DNA of 64,000 bases, from NCBI RefSeq assembly GCF_027213965.1, contig NZ_JAPWGX010000003.1, forward strand, positions 310,001-374,000, written 5' to 3'. This document shows positions 27,433 through 35,889 of the stretch, one piece after another. This stretch comes from Maritalea porphyrae (GTDB taxonomy: Bacteria; Pseudomonadota; Alphaproteobacteria; Rhizobiales; Devosiaceae). Position 1 is the first letter of the stretch, and each line of letters starts with the position of its first letter. A program made the position numbers and the translations under genes. The notes beneath the pieces were generated by a model. The model made no database searches. It was not told the origin of the DNA and saw only the letters and a program-made list of their open reading frames with translations.

Positions 27433-28269
27433 ATGGCTGAGACAAAGCTGCAATCGCAAAAACCGACAATCGTTGACCCGGTTTGGCGCTCGATTTGCAG
27501 CGATGCTGAGCAAATGATGGCCAATGAACCTGCATTTGCGGGGCTGGTTATTGCAAATGTTCTCAACCACGAGCGCGTCGAAGAGGCGATTGCCTATCGC
27601 GCATCCGAACTTCTGGACCACCGTGATATGCCTGCGGCGATTATTCGCCGGGCGTTTTTTGACGTTTTACGCGACAATCCATCAATCGCAGACAATATTC
27701 GTTCTGACCTAATGGCCACATTAGAACGTGACCCGGCATGCAACCGGGCAATTGACCCTGTTTTGTTTTTCAAAGGCTTTCAAGCAATTCAAACCTATCG
27801 ATTTTCCAACGCATTGTGGAAAGGCGGACGCAAGGACTTTGCAAGATATTTGCAGAGCCGCTCCTCACAGGTGTTTCAGGTGGACATTCATCCTGCGGCC
27901 GTGATTGGACGTGGGATAATGGTGGACCATGCCACCGGCCTGGTGATCGGTGAGACTGCGCGTGTTGGGGATGATGTTTCAATTTTGCACGCCGTAACTC
28001 TTGGCGGTACAGGCAAAGAAGACGGTGATCGGCACCCGAAAATTGGCTGTGGGGTGATGATTGGCGCTGGCGCGAAAATATTGGGAAATATTTCTATTGG
28101 TGACTGCGCGCGAATTGCTGCAGGTTCAGTAGTTTTAAAGGATGTGCCTGCTAAAACCACAGTTGCTGGCGTTCCTGCGAAGGTTGTGGGAGAGGCCGGT
28201 TGTGCCCAACCTGCATCCAGAATGGACCAGATGATTGTCGATGATAGCGGTAAAACAGATTCAAACTGA
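27433..28269 (+). CDS. cysE: Serine O-acetyltransferase
   Basis: The 278-residue enzyme makes O-acetylserine, the carbon skeleton for cysteine. An N-terminal helical domain (to about residue 150) precedes left-handed beta-helix repeats, including DIHPAAVIGRGIMVDHATG and IGETARVGDDVSILHAVTLGG, with catalytic His residues in DIHP and MVDHATG. The C-terminal AGVPAKVVG loop and tail are those that interact with cysteine synthase in CysE proteins. The next small gene overlaps its 3' end. Confidence 0.96.
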   Translation: MAETKLQSQKPTIVDPVWRSICSDAEQMMANEPAFAGLVIANVLNHERVEEAIAYRASELLDHRDMPAAIIRRAFFDVLRDNPSIADNIRSDLMATLERDPACNRAIDPVLFFKGFQAIQTYRFSNALWKGGRKDFARYLQSRSSQVFQVDIHPAAVIGRGIMVDHATGLVIGETARVGDDVSILHAVTLGGTGKEDGDRHPKIGCGVMIGAGAKILGNISIGDCARIAAGSVVLKDVPAKTTVAGVPAKVVGEAGCAQPASRMDQMIVDDSGKTDSN

Positions 28270-28621
28270 GATTTCCACGTCCAAGCAAAGCATTATCGAC
28301 CAGATTTGGCTGAGTGAAGAACAATTGGCTTTTGCCGAAATGCAATCAGCAGATCTGGCCGCCCATGTTGCTAGTGATTTTGTGAGTTTTGACGTAGATG
28401 GAAATGCGATCGCAAAGTCGGATTACATTGAGCAAATCGGGCAGGCCGCGGACGTCAATATGACCCGCTTGTGGGGTCATTTTGGATCCAAGGACAGCTG
28501 TTGCCTCGCGTATTTGCGTGAGAAAAATGATGGTGTTGTTGACATATGTATGGCGCTTTGGATTGAGCGAGATGGCAACTGGTACAAAACATTTCATCAT
28601 GAAAATTTGAAATTCGGCTAA
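28241..28621 (+). CDS. Small NTF2-like (SnoaL/DUF4440-type) protein
   Basis: The 126-residue protein resembles the cone-shaped NTF2-like fold: an N-terminal helix (IIDQIWLSEEQLAFAEMQ), then DFVSFDVDGNAIAKSDYIEQIG, then strands ending WIERDGNWYKTFHHE. That final 'rdGxWykxfhH' pattern is common in DUF4440-like proteins. No function is assigned. The ATG at 28241 lies inside the end of cysE (29-base overlap), implying coupling; a later start inside the first helix is possible. Confidence 0.6.
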   Translation: MIAVKQIQTEISTSKQSIIDQIWLSEEQLAFAEMQSADLAAHVASDFVSFDVDGNAIAKSDYIEQIGQAADVNMTRLWGHFGSKDSCCLAYLREKNDGVVDICMALWIERDGNWYKTFHHENLKFG

Positions 28622-28708
28622 AGTGGGGAAAACCAAACTAGCTGTTGAGCAAATTGGCTAACTTGCTAGTTTCGCGCTCTAACTTAAATGCCAAAAGTGG
28701 TGGTCAGA

Positions 28709-28927
28709 ATGACAAAAGAAGAAATTGCAAATCTCACGAAGTATCTACGTGGAAAATTTGGCAACCCAGCGTTTGAAGTTCGGGCACGCCCAAACAAGAA
28801 CGATTCGGCTGAGGTTTACCTTGGGGAAGAATTCATCGGCGTTATGTATTTAGACGAAGATGAGGGCGAACGCTCTTTCAACTTCCAAATGGCGATTCTT
28901 GACATTGATCTGGAAGACTATTCTTAA
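28709..28927 (+). CDS. DUF3126-family protein
   Basis: This 72-residue acidic protein matches the conserved DUF3126 pattern: an N-terminal helix EEIANLTKYLRGKF, then PNKNDSAEVYLGEEFIGV-type strands and a C-terminal FNFQMAILDIDL. The family is nearly restricted to alphaproteobacteria and is usually found near cysE, as here; its function is unknown. I prefer the ATG at 28709 by comparison with family starts; an ATG at 28688 adds seven residues. The stop overlaps the convergent gene's stop by four bases. Confidence 0.85.
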   Translation: MTKEEIANLTKYLRGKFGNPAFEVRARPNKNDSAEVYLGEEFIGVMYLDEDEGERSFNFQMAILDIDLEDYS

Positions 28928-29580
28928 TCAACGTTGAATTCGGCCATTTGCTTGTTCAGCGCCACAGAGAATTGCCGCCAATGGGGCAAAATGGCCTTTT
29001 CAAATTGAATGAGCGCGGATACGCGCTTGTTGACCAAAACAGTCGTGATGCAATTCTTTGCGCGCTCAACTACGACCTTCTCCTCTAGGCATTTGGCCAC
29101 AAAGGGTGTGGCGCTCAATGCGTCGTACCAAACGGTTTCGTCTTCAAAACCGGCTTCATTCTTTAGTTTTTTGACCACGAGCCCATACATTTGGTCCGAA
29201 CGACCGGGCGCGAAATTGTGGATGTAGAGTGAATCTAGCAAATATGCGCTTGGGGCGGCACGTGCGGCCGGCATCAACGTCAGGTTTAGCGTGAAGCTCT
29301 GACCATCTAGGTTCATTGTCAGGTGTAATTGGAGCAAATTTAGGATTGTTTGCTCGGGATTGAATTCGGAAACGATCCACGATTCTGGTGCCTGCAGTTT
29401 TGATGCCGCGATGGTGAACTCAACAGGCGTTCCCTTATCATTTGCAACTTGCGTTGCACGGCTTTCAAAAAAATCGAGACCGTAGACGATTCCCAACCCC
29501 AACATGCTAAGCACTATGCACAGAATTAGGATGTTGGTTTTTATACCGTTTTTCGCTCGAGACGATTTCATCTGCGGCAT
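28924..29580 (-). CDS. Uncharacterised membrane-anchored protein
   Basis: The 218-residue protein has one hydrophobic segment near residues 16-36 (NILILCIVLSMLGLGIVYG) after a basic N-terminus, so most of it should face the periplasm. The soluble part has no motif I recognise; two cysteines (in AKCLEEK and KNCITTV) could form a disulfide. The stop shares four bases with the DUF3126 stop. Function unknown. Confidence 0.7.
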   Translation of the reverse strand: MPQMKSSRAKNGIKTNILILCIVLSMLGLGIVYGLDFFESRATQVANDKGTPVEFTIAASKLQAPESWIVSEFNPEQTILNLLQLHLTMNLDGQSFTLNLTLMPAARAAPSAYLLDSLYIHNFAPGRSDQMYGLVVKKLKNEAGFEDETVWYDALSATPFVAKCLEEKVVVERAKNCITTVLVNKRVSALIQFEKAILPHWRQFSVALNKQMAEFNVD

Positions 29581-29695
29581 TTTCTTCCAATTCTGGCGTT
29601 AACCATTTCCCTCAGTCTTGCGTGACAATTGATAGACGCAACAATATGTTTAACAAAAGGTAAACGCGCGCGGTGTGTTTTGGCGGGAGATGGTT

Positions 29696-30019
29696 GTGGC
29701 CAACGAATTTGTGATTTCTTTATACATTGTGGCAGTTGGATTGGCTTTCGCCGGTGGCTCCACTTATCTCTATCAATTGTTTGCGAAGCAAGAGGCTGTG
29801 CTGCGGTTTGATGGCGACAATATTTTTGCGACAACGGGCCATTTGTTGATGAGCTTTGTTTGTGGACCTTTCATCATGCTGCACATGGGCTGGCGTCGCG
29901 ATAGTGCAGGCGGTGTTCATGTGAGCCAGGCACTGCTTTCTGCTTTTATCGCATTTGGTTGGAGTTTCATTGTCGGGCTTTTGTTCTTGTGGGTCTATAT
30001 CGGCATCTTGGGATTTTAG
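29696..30019 (+). CDS. Small inner-membrane protein (three helices)
   Basis: The 107-residue protein has three hydrophobic segments (about 5-25, 45-62 and 80-105), separated by a soluble loop with RFDGDNIFATTGH and WRRDSAGGVHVS. It looks like a conserved but uncharacterised Hyphomicrobiales family; I believe it is the one catalogued as DUF6949 but could not check. The GTG at 29696 is chosen because GGGAG lies six bases upstream; an ATG at 29690 lies too close to that site. The carbonic-anhydrase-like gene follows after four bases. Confidence 0.65.
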   Translation: MANEFVISLYIVAVGLAFAGGSTYLYQLFAKQEAVLRFDGDNIFATTGHLLMSFVCGPFIMLHMGWRRDSAGGVHVSQALLSAFIAFGWSFIVGLLFLWVYIGILGF

Positions 30020-30023
30020 GTCT

Positions 30024-30542
30024 ATGCAGTATTCGTTTGACGGAATTGCGCCCACCATTGCGGCAGATGCTTATGTTTCACAAAGTGCAGACCTTATTGG
30101 CAATGTCATTGCAAAGTCCAAGGCAAATATTTGGTTCGGCTCGGTCCTGCGTGGCGATATAGAACCGATTACAATCGGCGAAAATGCAAACGTTCAAGAC
30201 TTAAGTGTCATCCACACGGACGCGGGTTTTCCCGTGGAAATTGGCGCCCACTGTACGATTGGTCATCGGGCCATTTTGCATGGATGCCTTCTTGAAGAAG
30301 GCGTGCTTGTGGGCATGGGGGCAACCGTTATGAATGGTTGTGTGATCGGACGTGGGTCGATCATTGGTGCTGGAGCTGTTGTTACAGAGGGCCAGCAAAT
30401 TCCACCGTTTTCGATGGTACTTGGGATGCCTGGCAAAATAAAAAAGCAGCTCGATCCATCAACATTTGATGACCGGATCGCTCATGCGATGGGGTACGTC
30501 AATCGTGGACAGCACTATTTGAATGCTGCAAAAGTTCTTTGA
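30024..30542 (+). CDS. Gamma-class carbonic anhydrase family protein
   Basis: The 172-residue protein is built of left-handed beta-helix hexapeptide turns from VSQSADLIGNV to GAVVTEGQQIP, followed by a C-terminal helix. The zinc-ligand histidines are present: His64 in VIHTDAG, His81 in IGHRA and His86 in LHGC. Family members are trimeric; some are active carbonic anhydrases, many have unknown function. The ATG at 30024 follows the stop of the membrane gene by four bases, so the two are one unit. Confidence 0.88.
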   Translation: MQYSFDGIAPTIAADAYVSQSADLIGNVIAKSKANIWFGSVLRGDIEPITIGENANVQDLSVIHTDAGFPVEIGAHCTIGHRAILHGCLLEEGVLVGMGATVMNGCVIGRGSIIGAGAVVTEGQQIPPFSMVLGMPGKIKKQLDPSTFDDRIAHAMGYVNRGQHYLNAAKVL

Positions 30543-30567
30543 AAGCACAAGTAACTTTAAAAAAGCC

Positions 30568-30604
30568 AAAGACCAGCCTCGGGGAAAGCTGGTCTTTGTG
30601 TTTC
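30568..30604. terminator. Bidirectional intrinsic terminator
   Basis: AAAGACCAGC (30568-30577) pairs perfectly with GCTGGTCTTT (30588-30597) around a ten-base loop, between the convergent carbonic-anhydrase-like and transglutaminase-like genes. On the minus strand a TTTGGCTTTTTT tract follows, on the plus strand GTGTTTC. Confidence 0.75.
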
Positions 30605-30659
30605 GGCCGGTGTCAGGGTTGGAAGTTAGGCCGAAATTTTCTGATATCGCACGAATGGT

Positions 30660-31274
30660 CTAGTTGCTAGCGACCGTAAACGTGCGGTTATCTGCGAGTT
30701 CCATCCATCGGCCTGCATGAACTTGCGATTGGCGCTTAATGAACGTATATGGCGTTTCACTCCAGACTTTAATTAGTCCTTCTTGATTGTCTAAAATTAG
30801 GTCGCCTCGATCTGTGCGGACGGTGAGAACGGCATGTCCTTCACCAGATTTTTGCATTACGACCGTTACCAATAGGGTGCTCGGAGCCCAGCCTGCAGCA
30901 ATCAACGCTTTGCGCTTGGCCAAAACATAGTCTTCACAATCTCCGTAGCCACGTGGATAGGTCCAAAACTCTTCAGTCTGATAAAGATCGATGTCGTTAA
31001 TTGGTTTGATCTCCGCATTAAGTTGAGCATTGATGTTAAGCAGCTGTTGCCATTTGTCCTGAGTGAGTTCTTCGTAAGAAATAAGCTTTGAGTTTTGCCC
31101 GCATTCTGTTGGGCGCGTCTTGCAAAATGCCGCGTGGCCCATTGGAATGGACGTTTCTTTGATTTCGGCGACGAAAGCTGCATTTGATGAAATTGCATAA
31201 GCTGGCGTGGCAAAGATTGTGATTGCTGCCATACCAATCAAGCAATTGCGAATTAGGCGGTTGATGTTTTCCAT
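30660..31274 (-). CDS. Periplasmic transglutaminase-like cysteine peptidase (BTLCP, DUF920)
   Basis: The 204-residue protein begins with a signal peptide (about 1-27, ending AYA) and carries the papain-like triad of the bacterial transglutaminase-like cysteine proteinases: Cys113 in GYGDCEDYVLAKR, His147 in GEGHAVL and Asp162 in LDNQ. LapG is the best-studied relative, a periplasmic protease controlled by cyclic di-GMP, but this protein belongs to the shorter BTLCP family and no LapD is nearby. It is preceded by the PilZ gene on the same strand but separated from it by a terminator. Confidence 0.88.
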   Translation of the reverse strand: MENINRLIRNCLIGMAAITIFATPAYAISSNAAFVAEIKETSIPMGHAAFCKTRPTECGQNSKLISYEELTQDKWQQLLNINAQLNAEIKPINDIDLYQTEEFWTYPRGYGDCEDYVLAKRKALIAAGWAPSTLLVTVVMQKSGEGHAVLTVRTDRGDLILDNQEGLIKVWSETPYTFIKRQSQVHAGRWMELADNRTFTVASN

Positions 31275-31403
31275 TTGTAGTCTCCCTGACGAGGACCACT
31301 ATGGAGATTGGAAATTTCGGGCTTGAAAAATAAACCGGCAGACTTTTATTCAAAAACAATGGGTTAGATTCAGGTGCTGTTAAGTATAGTTGTGAGGAGG
31401 ACG

Positions 31404-31430
31404 CAAAAAAGCCCGCACAAATGGCGGGCT
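31404..31430 (-). terminator. Intrinsic terminator of the PilZ gene
   Basis: On the minus strand AGCCCGC pairs with GCGGGCT around a seven-base loop and is followed by TTTTTT. It lies 24 bases after the PilZ stop. Confidence 0.85.
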
Positions 31431-31453
31431 GCTGTTTGCTGATCTGATTAGGT

Positions 31454-32071
31454 TTATTCTGAGCGCAAGCTTGCTTGAACGACGGTGAAGATTTCTTGTA
31501 CTGAAGAAAACTCAACGGCAATGCCATCATCAAAGTGCCGTACTACGGTTGCGCGCATCCGCCCCAATGTAATGGGAGTGTTCATCGCAGGTTTCACATC
31601 AATTTCAACCGCAGCACCGGAAAGAGAAATGTCGACGATTTTACAACGGTAGTTGCGTCCGTCTTCCAAGATGATGCGCGAATGACGAATATCAGGGACC
31701 TGACGTTCGTGGCGGCGATCCTCTGGAAGATTCAGAATGTCTTTGTTTGCAAACCAAGTGAGTTGCGCTGCGAGCTTATCGCGTTTGCGCGGGGAAGCGT
31801 TTACGCTTACTTCAAACCCACCATCAGCTTCCTTTTGTATTGTACCTTCGATGCGACCCAGGTGATCGATGTAGGCAATGACCCGTTCGCCAAGCTTTCC
31901 CATCTCGGGCGCAATAATAACGGCGTCCCCGGGGGACATCTCCACAACTTGGCAAGGGAACTCGCGTCGATCAGCCAGCATATAACGGCCAAGCAAAGAT
32001 ATTTTGACACGTTGGAAGCGACCTGGTTCAACCAAATCTACGGTCTCTGTTTGTAGAGCTTGCGTGTGCAT
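31454..32071 (-). CDS. Tandem PilZ-domain protein
   Basis: The 205-residue protein has two PilZ-like halves. The second (about 115-200) keeps the cyclic di-GMP signature: RRHER at 119-123 (RxxxR) and DISLSG at 147-152 (D/NxSxxG). The first half (about 15-100) has RFQRVK in place of the first motif and EMSPGD in place of the second, so it is probably a non-binding PilZ relative. It is expected to be a cytoplasmic cyclic di-GMP receptor. Two GGDEF proteins are encoded elsewhere in this window (43.6 and 54.1 kb). Target unknown. Confidence 0.85.
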   Translation of the reverse strand: MHTQALQTETVDLVEPGRFQRVKISLLGRYMLADRREFPCQVVEMSPGDAVIIAPEMGKLGERVIAYIDHLGRIEGTIQKEADGGFEVSVNASPRKRDKLAAQLTWFANKDILNLPEDRRHERQVPDIRHSRIILEDGRNYRCKIVDISLSGAAVEIDVKPAMNTPITLGRMRATVVRHFDDGIAVEFSSVQEIFTVVQASLRSE

Positions 32072-32156
32072 AAGGCTTGTTTGCCAATGTTCTGATCAAC
32101 TTGCTCAACAATAGCATCGAGTTAGTTAACCGAGTGTAATGGCAAAGCGCTTTAAA

Positions 32157-32828
32157 CTACTGTTTTCCGCCGTCGATTACAGCCAAATGTGCATAGCGGC
32201 GAGCATTGATGCCGTAGACTTTGGAGTTTTGACCAAAATTCGAGCGGATGTCGATCACATCTTCGCGCTCTTCCAACTCAACACTTGTGCTCAGGTCTCG
32301 GCCAGAGAACTCATTGCTCTGATCGTCCGGCCAGATGAGGCGCAGACCAGAAATCCGTTGTTCCATAATGGGTTGAGTGCCAAACCACAGTGGTTCTTCA
32401 AAAGCTGTTATCGATCCGATGATGCGGTTATTCGTAGCGCCATTATGCCGAAGGGGCAGCAGTAGGGCTTCAAATGTCAATTGAGCATTATGCTGGCTAG
32501 TGGCGTTAAAGGTAACAAGTGCTGCCGCATGATCATCTGTGACCGCTTTGATGAGCGTCTCGATTGCGTCTTTGTCGCGGCGGTGCCAAAGGTCAACGAA
32601 CGAACGGTTCTTCAACTCACGACAATAGGTTGAGCAGATGTGTGAGCCGGCCAACCGGAAATTAAATGTCTCTTGGTCCGGTGAAGACTCCAGAATGAAG
32701 GTATTTGCTAGGGCATTGCGGATCTTAGTCGGATCGACATCGCGACGTTCTGGCGCGCTGCGTGTGCCACGCAATTCGTTCCAATATTTGTAGAGCCGCT
32801 GCGTGCTTTGCATCTGCATATTCGTCAT
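32157..32828 (-). CDS. PAS_5/MopJ-type PAS-domain protein
   Basis: The 223-residue protein has the alphaproteobacterial PAS_5 layout: LYKYWNELRGTRSAPERRDVDPTKIR at its N-terminus, then FILESSPDQETFNFRLAGSHIC and an IIGSITAFEEPLWFG strand. In Caulobacter the relative MopJ links PAS sensing to motility and polar signalling; the role here is inferred only by family. No output domain is visible, so it would act by protein contact. It diverges from the rhomboid gene. Confidence 0.78.
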   Translation of the reverse strand: MTNMQMQSTQRLYKYWNELRGTRSAPERRDVDPTKIRNALANTFILESSPDQETFNFRLAGSHICSTYCRELKNRSFVDLWHRRDKDAIETLIKAVTDDHAAALVTFNATSQHNAQLTFEALLLPLRHNGATNNRIIGSITAFEEPLWFGTQPIMEQRISGLRLIWPDDQSNEFSGRDLSTSVELEEREDVIDIRSNFGQNSKVYGINARRYAHLAVIDGGKQ

Positions 32829-33019
32829 ATTCCCCGCATCAAACCATCTGGTACCGATTTTGTCGGTGCTCAGTTCGGCCTTGTTCGCTATTTATTTCTT
32901 GATATCAATCTGGACCAAATTGACGAAAAAATCGCCCTTAAAGCTTTATTAAGGTTAACGCAGCGGCTGGTTGTGGAAAAGTATTCAAAGAACGGGCATA
33001 AGGGGTGTAAGGAGCTTTT

Positions 33020-33757
33020 ATGAACTTACCACCAGGTCACGGCGATACGCCTAATCCAAACGCGAACCCACCTGCCTTTAATTTGCCTTTTATTGTGGCG
33101 GCAGCAATTGGACTTCTTTTCTCCATTCATCTTGCGGCACAACTGATGCTAACGCCGGAGGCCTATGACCATTTCTTCGTTCAATTTGGCTATGTCACCT
33201 TGCGTGATCAGTTGCCTGCTGAATTTCGCGGCGGTGAGTTTGCGCGCTATTACACTTTGTTTTCACACGCTTTTTTGCATGTCGGGTGGCAGCATTTGAT
33301 CTTCAATTTGGCGTGGCTCGCGGTGTTTGGTAGCCCAGTTGCACGGCGATACGGCAACATTGGGTTCATCGCCGTGTTCTTGTTTGGGTCAGCAGTTGGG
33401 GCGCTCGCGTTTGGCGCCATTTCGGGCAGCAGTTTTGTTATATTGATTGGCGCTTCGGGCGCAGTTTCCGCCTTCATCGGCGGCGCCACCCGATTCGTCT
33501 TTCAGCCGGTAGAAATGTACACCGATGAAGCCACTGGCGAGGTGCATGTATTGGGCCGAAAACTAGCTAGTTTGACCGACATTGTTAAGAATAGACGCGC
33601 TTTGAGCTTTGCCGGGTTTTGGTTGGCGCTAAACATTTTGTTCGGCTTAGTGCCTGGCATCGTCGGTATTAGTGGGTCCGTTGCGTGGCAAGCTCATCTC
33701 GGCGGATATGTCGCTGGGTATTTCATGGTCGCGTGGTTAGAGCGTCGGCCGTTTTGA
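33020..33757 (+). CDS. Rhomboid-family intramembrane serine protease
   Basis: The 245-residue protein has six to seven membrane segments. The catalytic dyad is visible: Ser146 in GASGAVSAF and His226 in WQAHLGGYVAGY, with HVGWQHLIFN (87-96) supplying the oxyanion residue. It should cleave membrane proteins within the bilayer; the target is unknown. AGGAG lies five bases before the ATG. It converges with hisI with two bases between stops. Confidence 0.92.
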   Translation: MNLPPGHGDTPNPNANPPAFNLPFIVAAAIGLLFSIHLAAQLMLTPEAYDHFFVQFGYVTLRDQLPAEFRGGEFARYYTLFSHAFLHVGWQHLIFNLAWLAVFGSPVARRYGNIGFIAVFLFGSAVGALAFGAISGSSFVILIGASGAVSAFIGGATRFVFQPVEMYTDEATGEVHVLGRKLASLTDIVKNRRALSFAGFWLALNILFGLVPGIVGISGSVAWQAHLGGYVAGYFMVAWLERRPF

Positions 33758-33759
33758 TT

Positions 33760-34209
33760 CTAGGAGCTATATTTCTCATCAGGGTCAAAAAGTGGCGACA
33801 TACCCAGGTCCTCAAGGCTGAGGCTTCCATTTTTGGCGACCACTTTGCGGTAAAGGCAAGATTTTCTGCCAGTATGACACGCTGCACCAGTGCCTGTTTG
33901 AATGGCAAGCACCTGCAAAATGTCTTGATCACAGTCTGTGCGCATTTCGACGAATTTTTGCAGCTCGCCGGAGCTTTCACCCTTTTTCCAAAGGCTTTTG
34001 CGCGATCTTGAATAGTAATGCACAAACCCGGTCTCAAGGGTTAGTTTGACGGCCTCTTTGTTCATATAGGCGGCCATCAGCAGTTCGTTTGAATCTGCAT
34101 CACACGTGATAGCTAGAATCAGACCATTTTCATCAAATCGGGGGGCGAAAACGTTTCCCGCCTCGAGTTCTGTTTTGGTCATGCTTCCTGGGTCGATGAA
34201 ATCTGACAT
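33760..34209 (-). CDS. hisI: Phosphoribosyl-AMP cyclohydrolase
   Basis: The 149-residue enzyme hydrolyses the adenine ring of PR-AMP, the third step of histidine synthesis. TRSRKSLWKKGESSG-type sequence (YYSRSRKSLWKKGESSG here), the DCDQD metal site and the zinc cysteines in CHTGRKSC are all present. It is the monofunctional form without the HisE domain. ATG at 34209 is chosen; a GTG at 34233 would add eight residues. It follows folE on the same strand by about 40 bases. Confidence 0.95.
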   Translation of the reverse strand: MSDFIDPGSMTKTELEAGNVFAPRFDENGLILAITCDADSNELLMAAYMNKEAVKLTLETGFVHYYSRSRKSLWKKGESSGELQKFVEMRTDCDQDILQVLAIQTGTGAACHTGRKSCLYRKVVAKNGSLSLEDLGMSPLFDPDEKYSS

Positions 34210-34249
34210 GAAAAGCTCGTCATTTTGGGCCACCCTGGACGTGTTGGGT

Positions 34250-34879
34250 TTAGCCCTTATTCATATTAAGGAGTGAAAAGAAGCGTTGCTGTTCAGTTGG
34301 TTCCTCAGCAAAGACACCAGTAAACCTTTGCGTGATGGTTGACGCCCCGTGCTTTTTAATACCGCGCATCGACATGCACATATGCTCGGCCTCCAGCATA
34401 ACCGCAGCGCCACGCGGGTTTAGCGCATCATTAATAGCGTCGATGATTTGGGCGGTCAGGGTTTCTTGTGTTTGCAAGCGACGGGCAAATACATCCGTAA
34501 CGCGTGCGAGTTTTGACAAACCAACAACACCCTCGGTTGGCAAATAGGCGATATGCGCCTTGCCAACAAATGGCACCATATGATGTTCGCAATGCGAGAA
34601 AAACGGGATATCGCACACAAATACAATGTCATCATAACCGCCCACTTCATTAAAGGTGCGGTTTAAGATTTCATGGGCGTCTTGGCCGTAGCCTTCATAG
34701 AGCTCTTCGTAGGCTTTAACCACCCGTTTTGGCGTGTCGAGCAAGCCCTCACGTTCTGGGTTGTCACCAGCCCAAGCTATAAGTGTTTTGACTGCGGCCT
34801 CAGCTTCTTCGCGGGTCGGACGCTTTACGTCTTTTTCGGCCACAATAGTTGGCTTTATAGGTTTGGCGGTCGCATCCAT
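34250..34879 (-). CDS. folE: GTP cyclohydrolase I
   Basis: The 209-residue enzyme converts GTP to dihydroneopterin triphosphate, the first step of folate synthesis. The zinc-ligand motif [10 protein letters not shown], the GKAHIAYLP strand and [14 protein letters not shown] near the end are diagnostic of type IA FolE. The ATG at 34879 has AGGAG six bases upstream; a longer frame to 34915 lacks support. The C-terminal segment has the standard TRFTGVF-like QRFTGVF. Confidence 0.96.
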   Translation of the reverse strand: MDATAKPIKPTIVAEKDVKRPTREEAEAAVKTLIAWAGDNPEREGLLDTPKRVVKAYEELYEGYGQDAHEILNRTFNEVGGYDDIVFVCDIPFFSHCEHHMVPFVGKAHIAYLPTEGVVGLSKLARVTDVFARRLQTQETLTAQIIDAINDALNPRGAAVMLEAEHMCMSMRGIKKHGASTITQRFTGVFAEEPTEQQRFFSLLNMNKG

Positions 34880-35050
34880 AATCATCTCCTGATGGCGTCG
34901 ACCTTTAATACTCACACAATGGCTGAACGGTTCACAATTTCGAACGCCTTATCGAAATTTCCGGGCATTGGCGTTTCTCGTAACTCGCCCTATATAAGGT
35001 AATGGTGTAACAATAAACAAGTGTGTACCCAACTTTGTGATGATGGCACG

Positions 35051-35500
35051 ATGAGTATCAACCAGATTTATAGCGACAGAATTCTTGAGCTTGCGGGCAA
35101 CTTGCCGCAAATGCATCCGCTTGAAGCGCCGGATGCAACGGCACGTCGCGTTTCACGTGTTTGTGGTTCGAGCATTGATGTTGAACTCAAGATTGAGGGC
35201 AATCGGGTCGTCGATTATGCTCACGAAGTAAATGCGTGCGCGCTGGGGCAGACATCTGCGTCGATTGTGGCACAGCAGATTATTGGCTCAACGCTGGATG
35301 AATTGCGCACTGTGCGCACTCAAATGGTGGCGATGCTGAAGGCTAATGGAGCCGCACCGTCCGGCAAATGGGAAGACTTGAAGTATCTTGAACCCGTGCG
35401 GGACTACAAACCGCGGCACGCCTCAACTTTATTGGTTTTTGACGCGGTTGTTGATGCTATTGATTCCTATGAAGTCGCTCAAAAAGAACGAGCTGGTTGA
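35051..35500 (+). CDS. IscU/NifU-like iron-sulfur scaffold-family protein, substituted ligands
   Basis: The 149-residue protein has the NifU-N fold pattern: IYSDRILELAGN at the start, RVCGSSIDVELKI, then VNACALGQTSASI and a final RHASTLLVFDAV helix. Compared with IscU, the first cysteine is kept but the following Asp of CGD is Ser (CGS), and the last HCS becomes HAS, so only two of the three cysteine ligands remain. It is therefore doubtful as a classical scaffold. The order with yidD and thrS is conserved in Hyphomicrobiales. The ATG at 35051 is preferred to a GTG at 35021. Confidence 0.82.
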   Translation: MSINQIYSDRILELAGNLPQMHPLEAPDATARRVSRVCGSSIDVELKIEGNRVVDYAHEVNACALGQTSASIVAQQIIGSTLDELRTVRTQMVAMLKANGAAPSGKWEDLKYLEPVRDYKPRHASTLLVFDAVVDAIDSYEVAQKERAG

Positions 35501-35802
35501 TGTTCCGTACTATAGGCATGATTATCGATTTCCCGTTCAAATGGACTGCTGTCGGCCTAATTTTGATCTACCGCTACAGCCTTTCGGCATTCATGGGGCG
35601 AACTTGCCGCCATGCGCCAAGCTGTTCTGAATTCACCATGGATGCGATCAAGCGCTACGGTTTTTGGTCTGGCGGGTGGATGGGGGCAGGGCGCGTTTAT
35701 AGATGTCGGCCCGGCGGTAGTGACGGATTTGACCCAGTTCCAGAAAAATTGCCTTCAAATGGCCGTTGGTATGCACCTTGGCGATTTGGGCGCTGGAAAT
35801 AA
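35500..35802 (+). CDS. yidD: YidD, membrane protein insertion efficiency factor
   Basis: The 100-residue protein has the YidD core: FMGRTCRHAPSCSEF with paired cysteines, YGFWSGGWMGAGRVYRCRP and the C-terminal GFDPVP. YidD is a peripheral inner-membrane protein thought to help YidC insert proteins. The ATG at 35500 overlaps the upstream stop as TGATG, so it is translationally coupled to the IscU-like gene. In most bacteria yidD sits with rnpA and yidC; this IscU-like context is the alphaproteobacterial arrangement. Confidence 0.93.
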   Translation: MFRTIGMIIDFPFKWTAVGLILIYRYSLSAFMGRTCRHAPSCSEFTMDAIKRYGFWSGGWMGAGRVYRCRPGGSDGFDPVPEKLPSNGRWYAPWRFGRWK

Positions 35803-35889
35803 TTCCAAAACATGTTAAAGCAACTTTTCTGACCGATCGTGGCGCAATAGTGCTGCCGCGGCGATTTTTATATGAAATGGAGAAAGATC

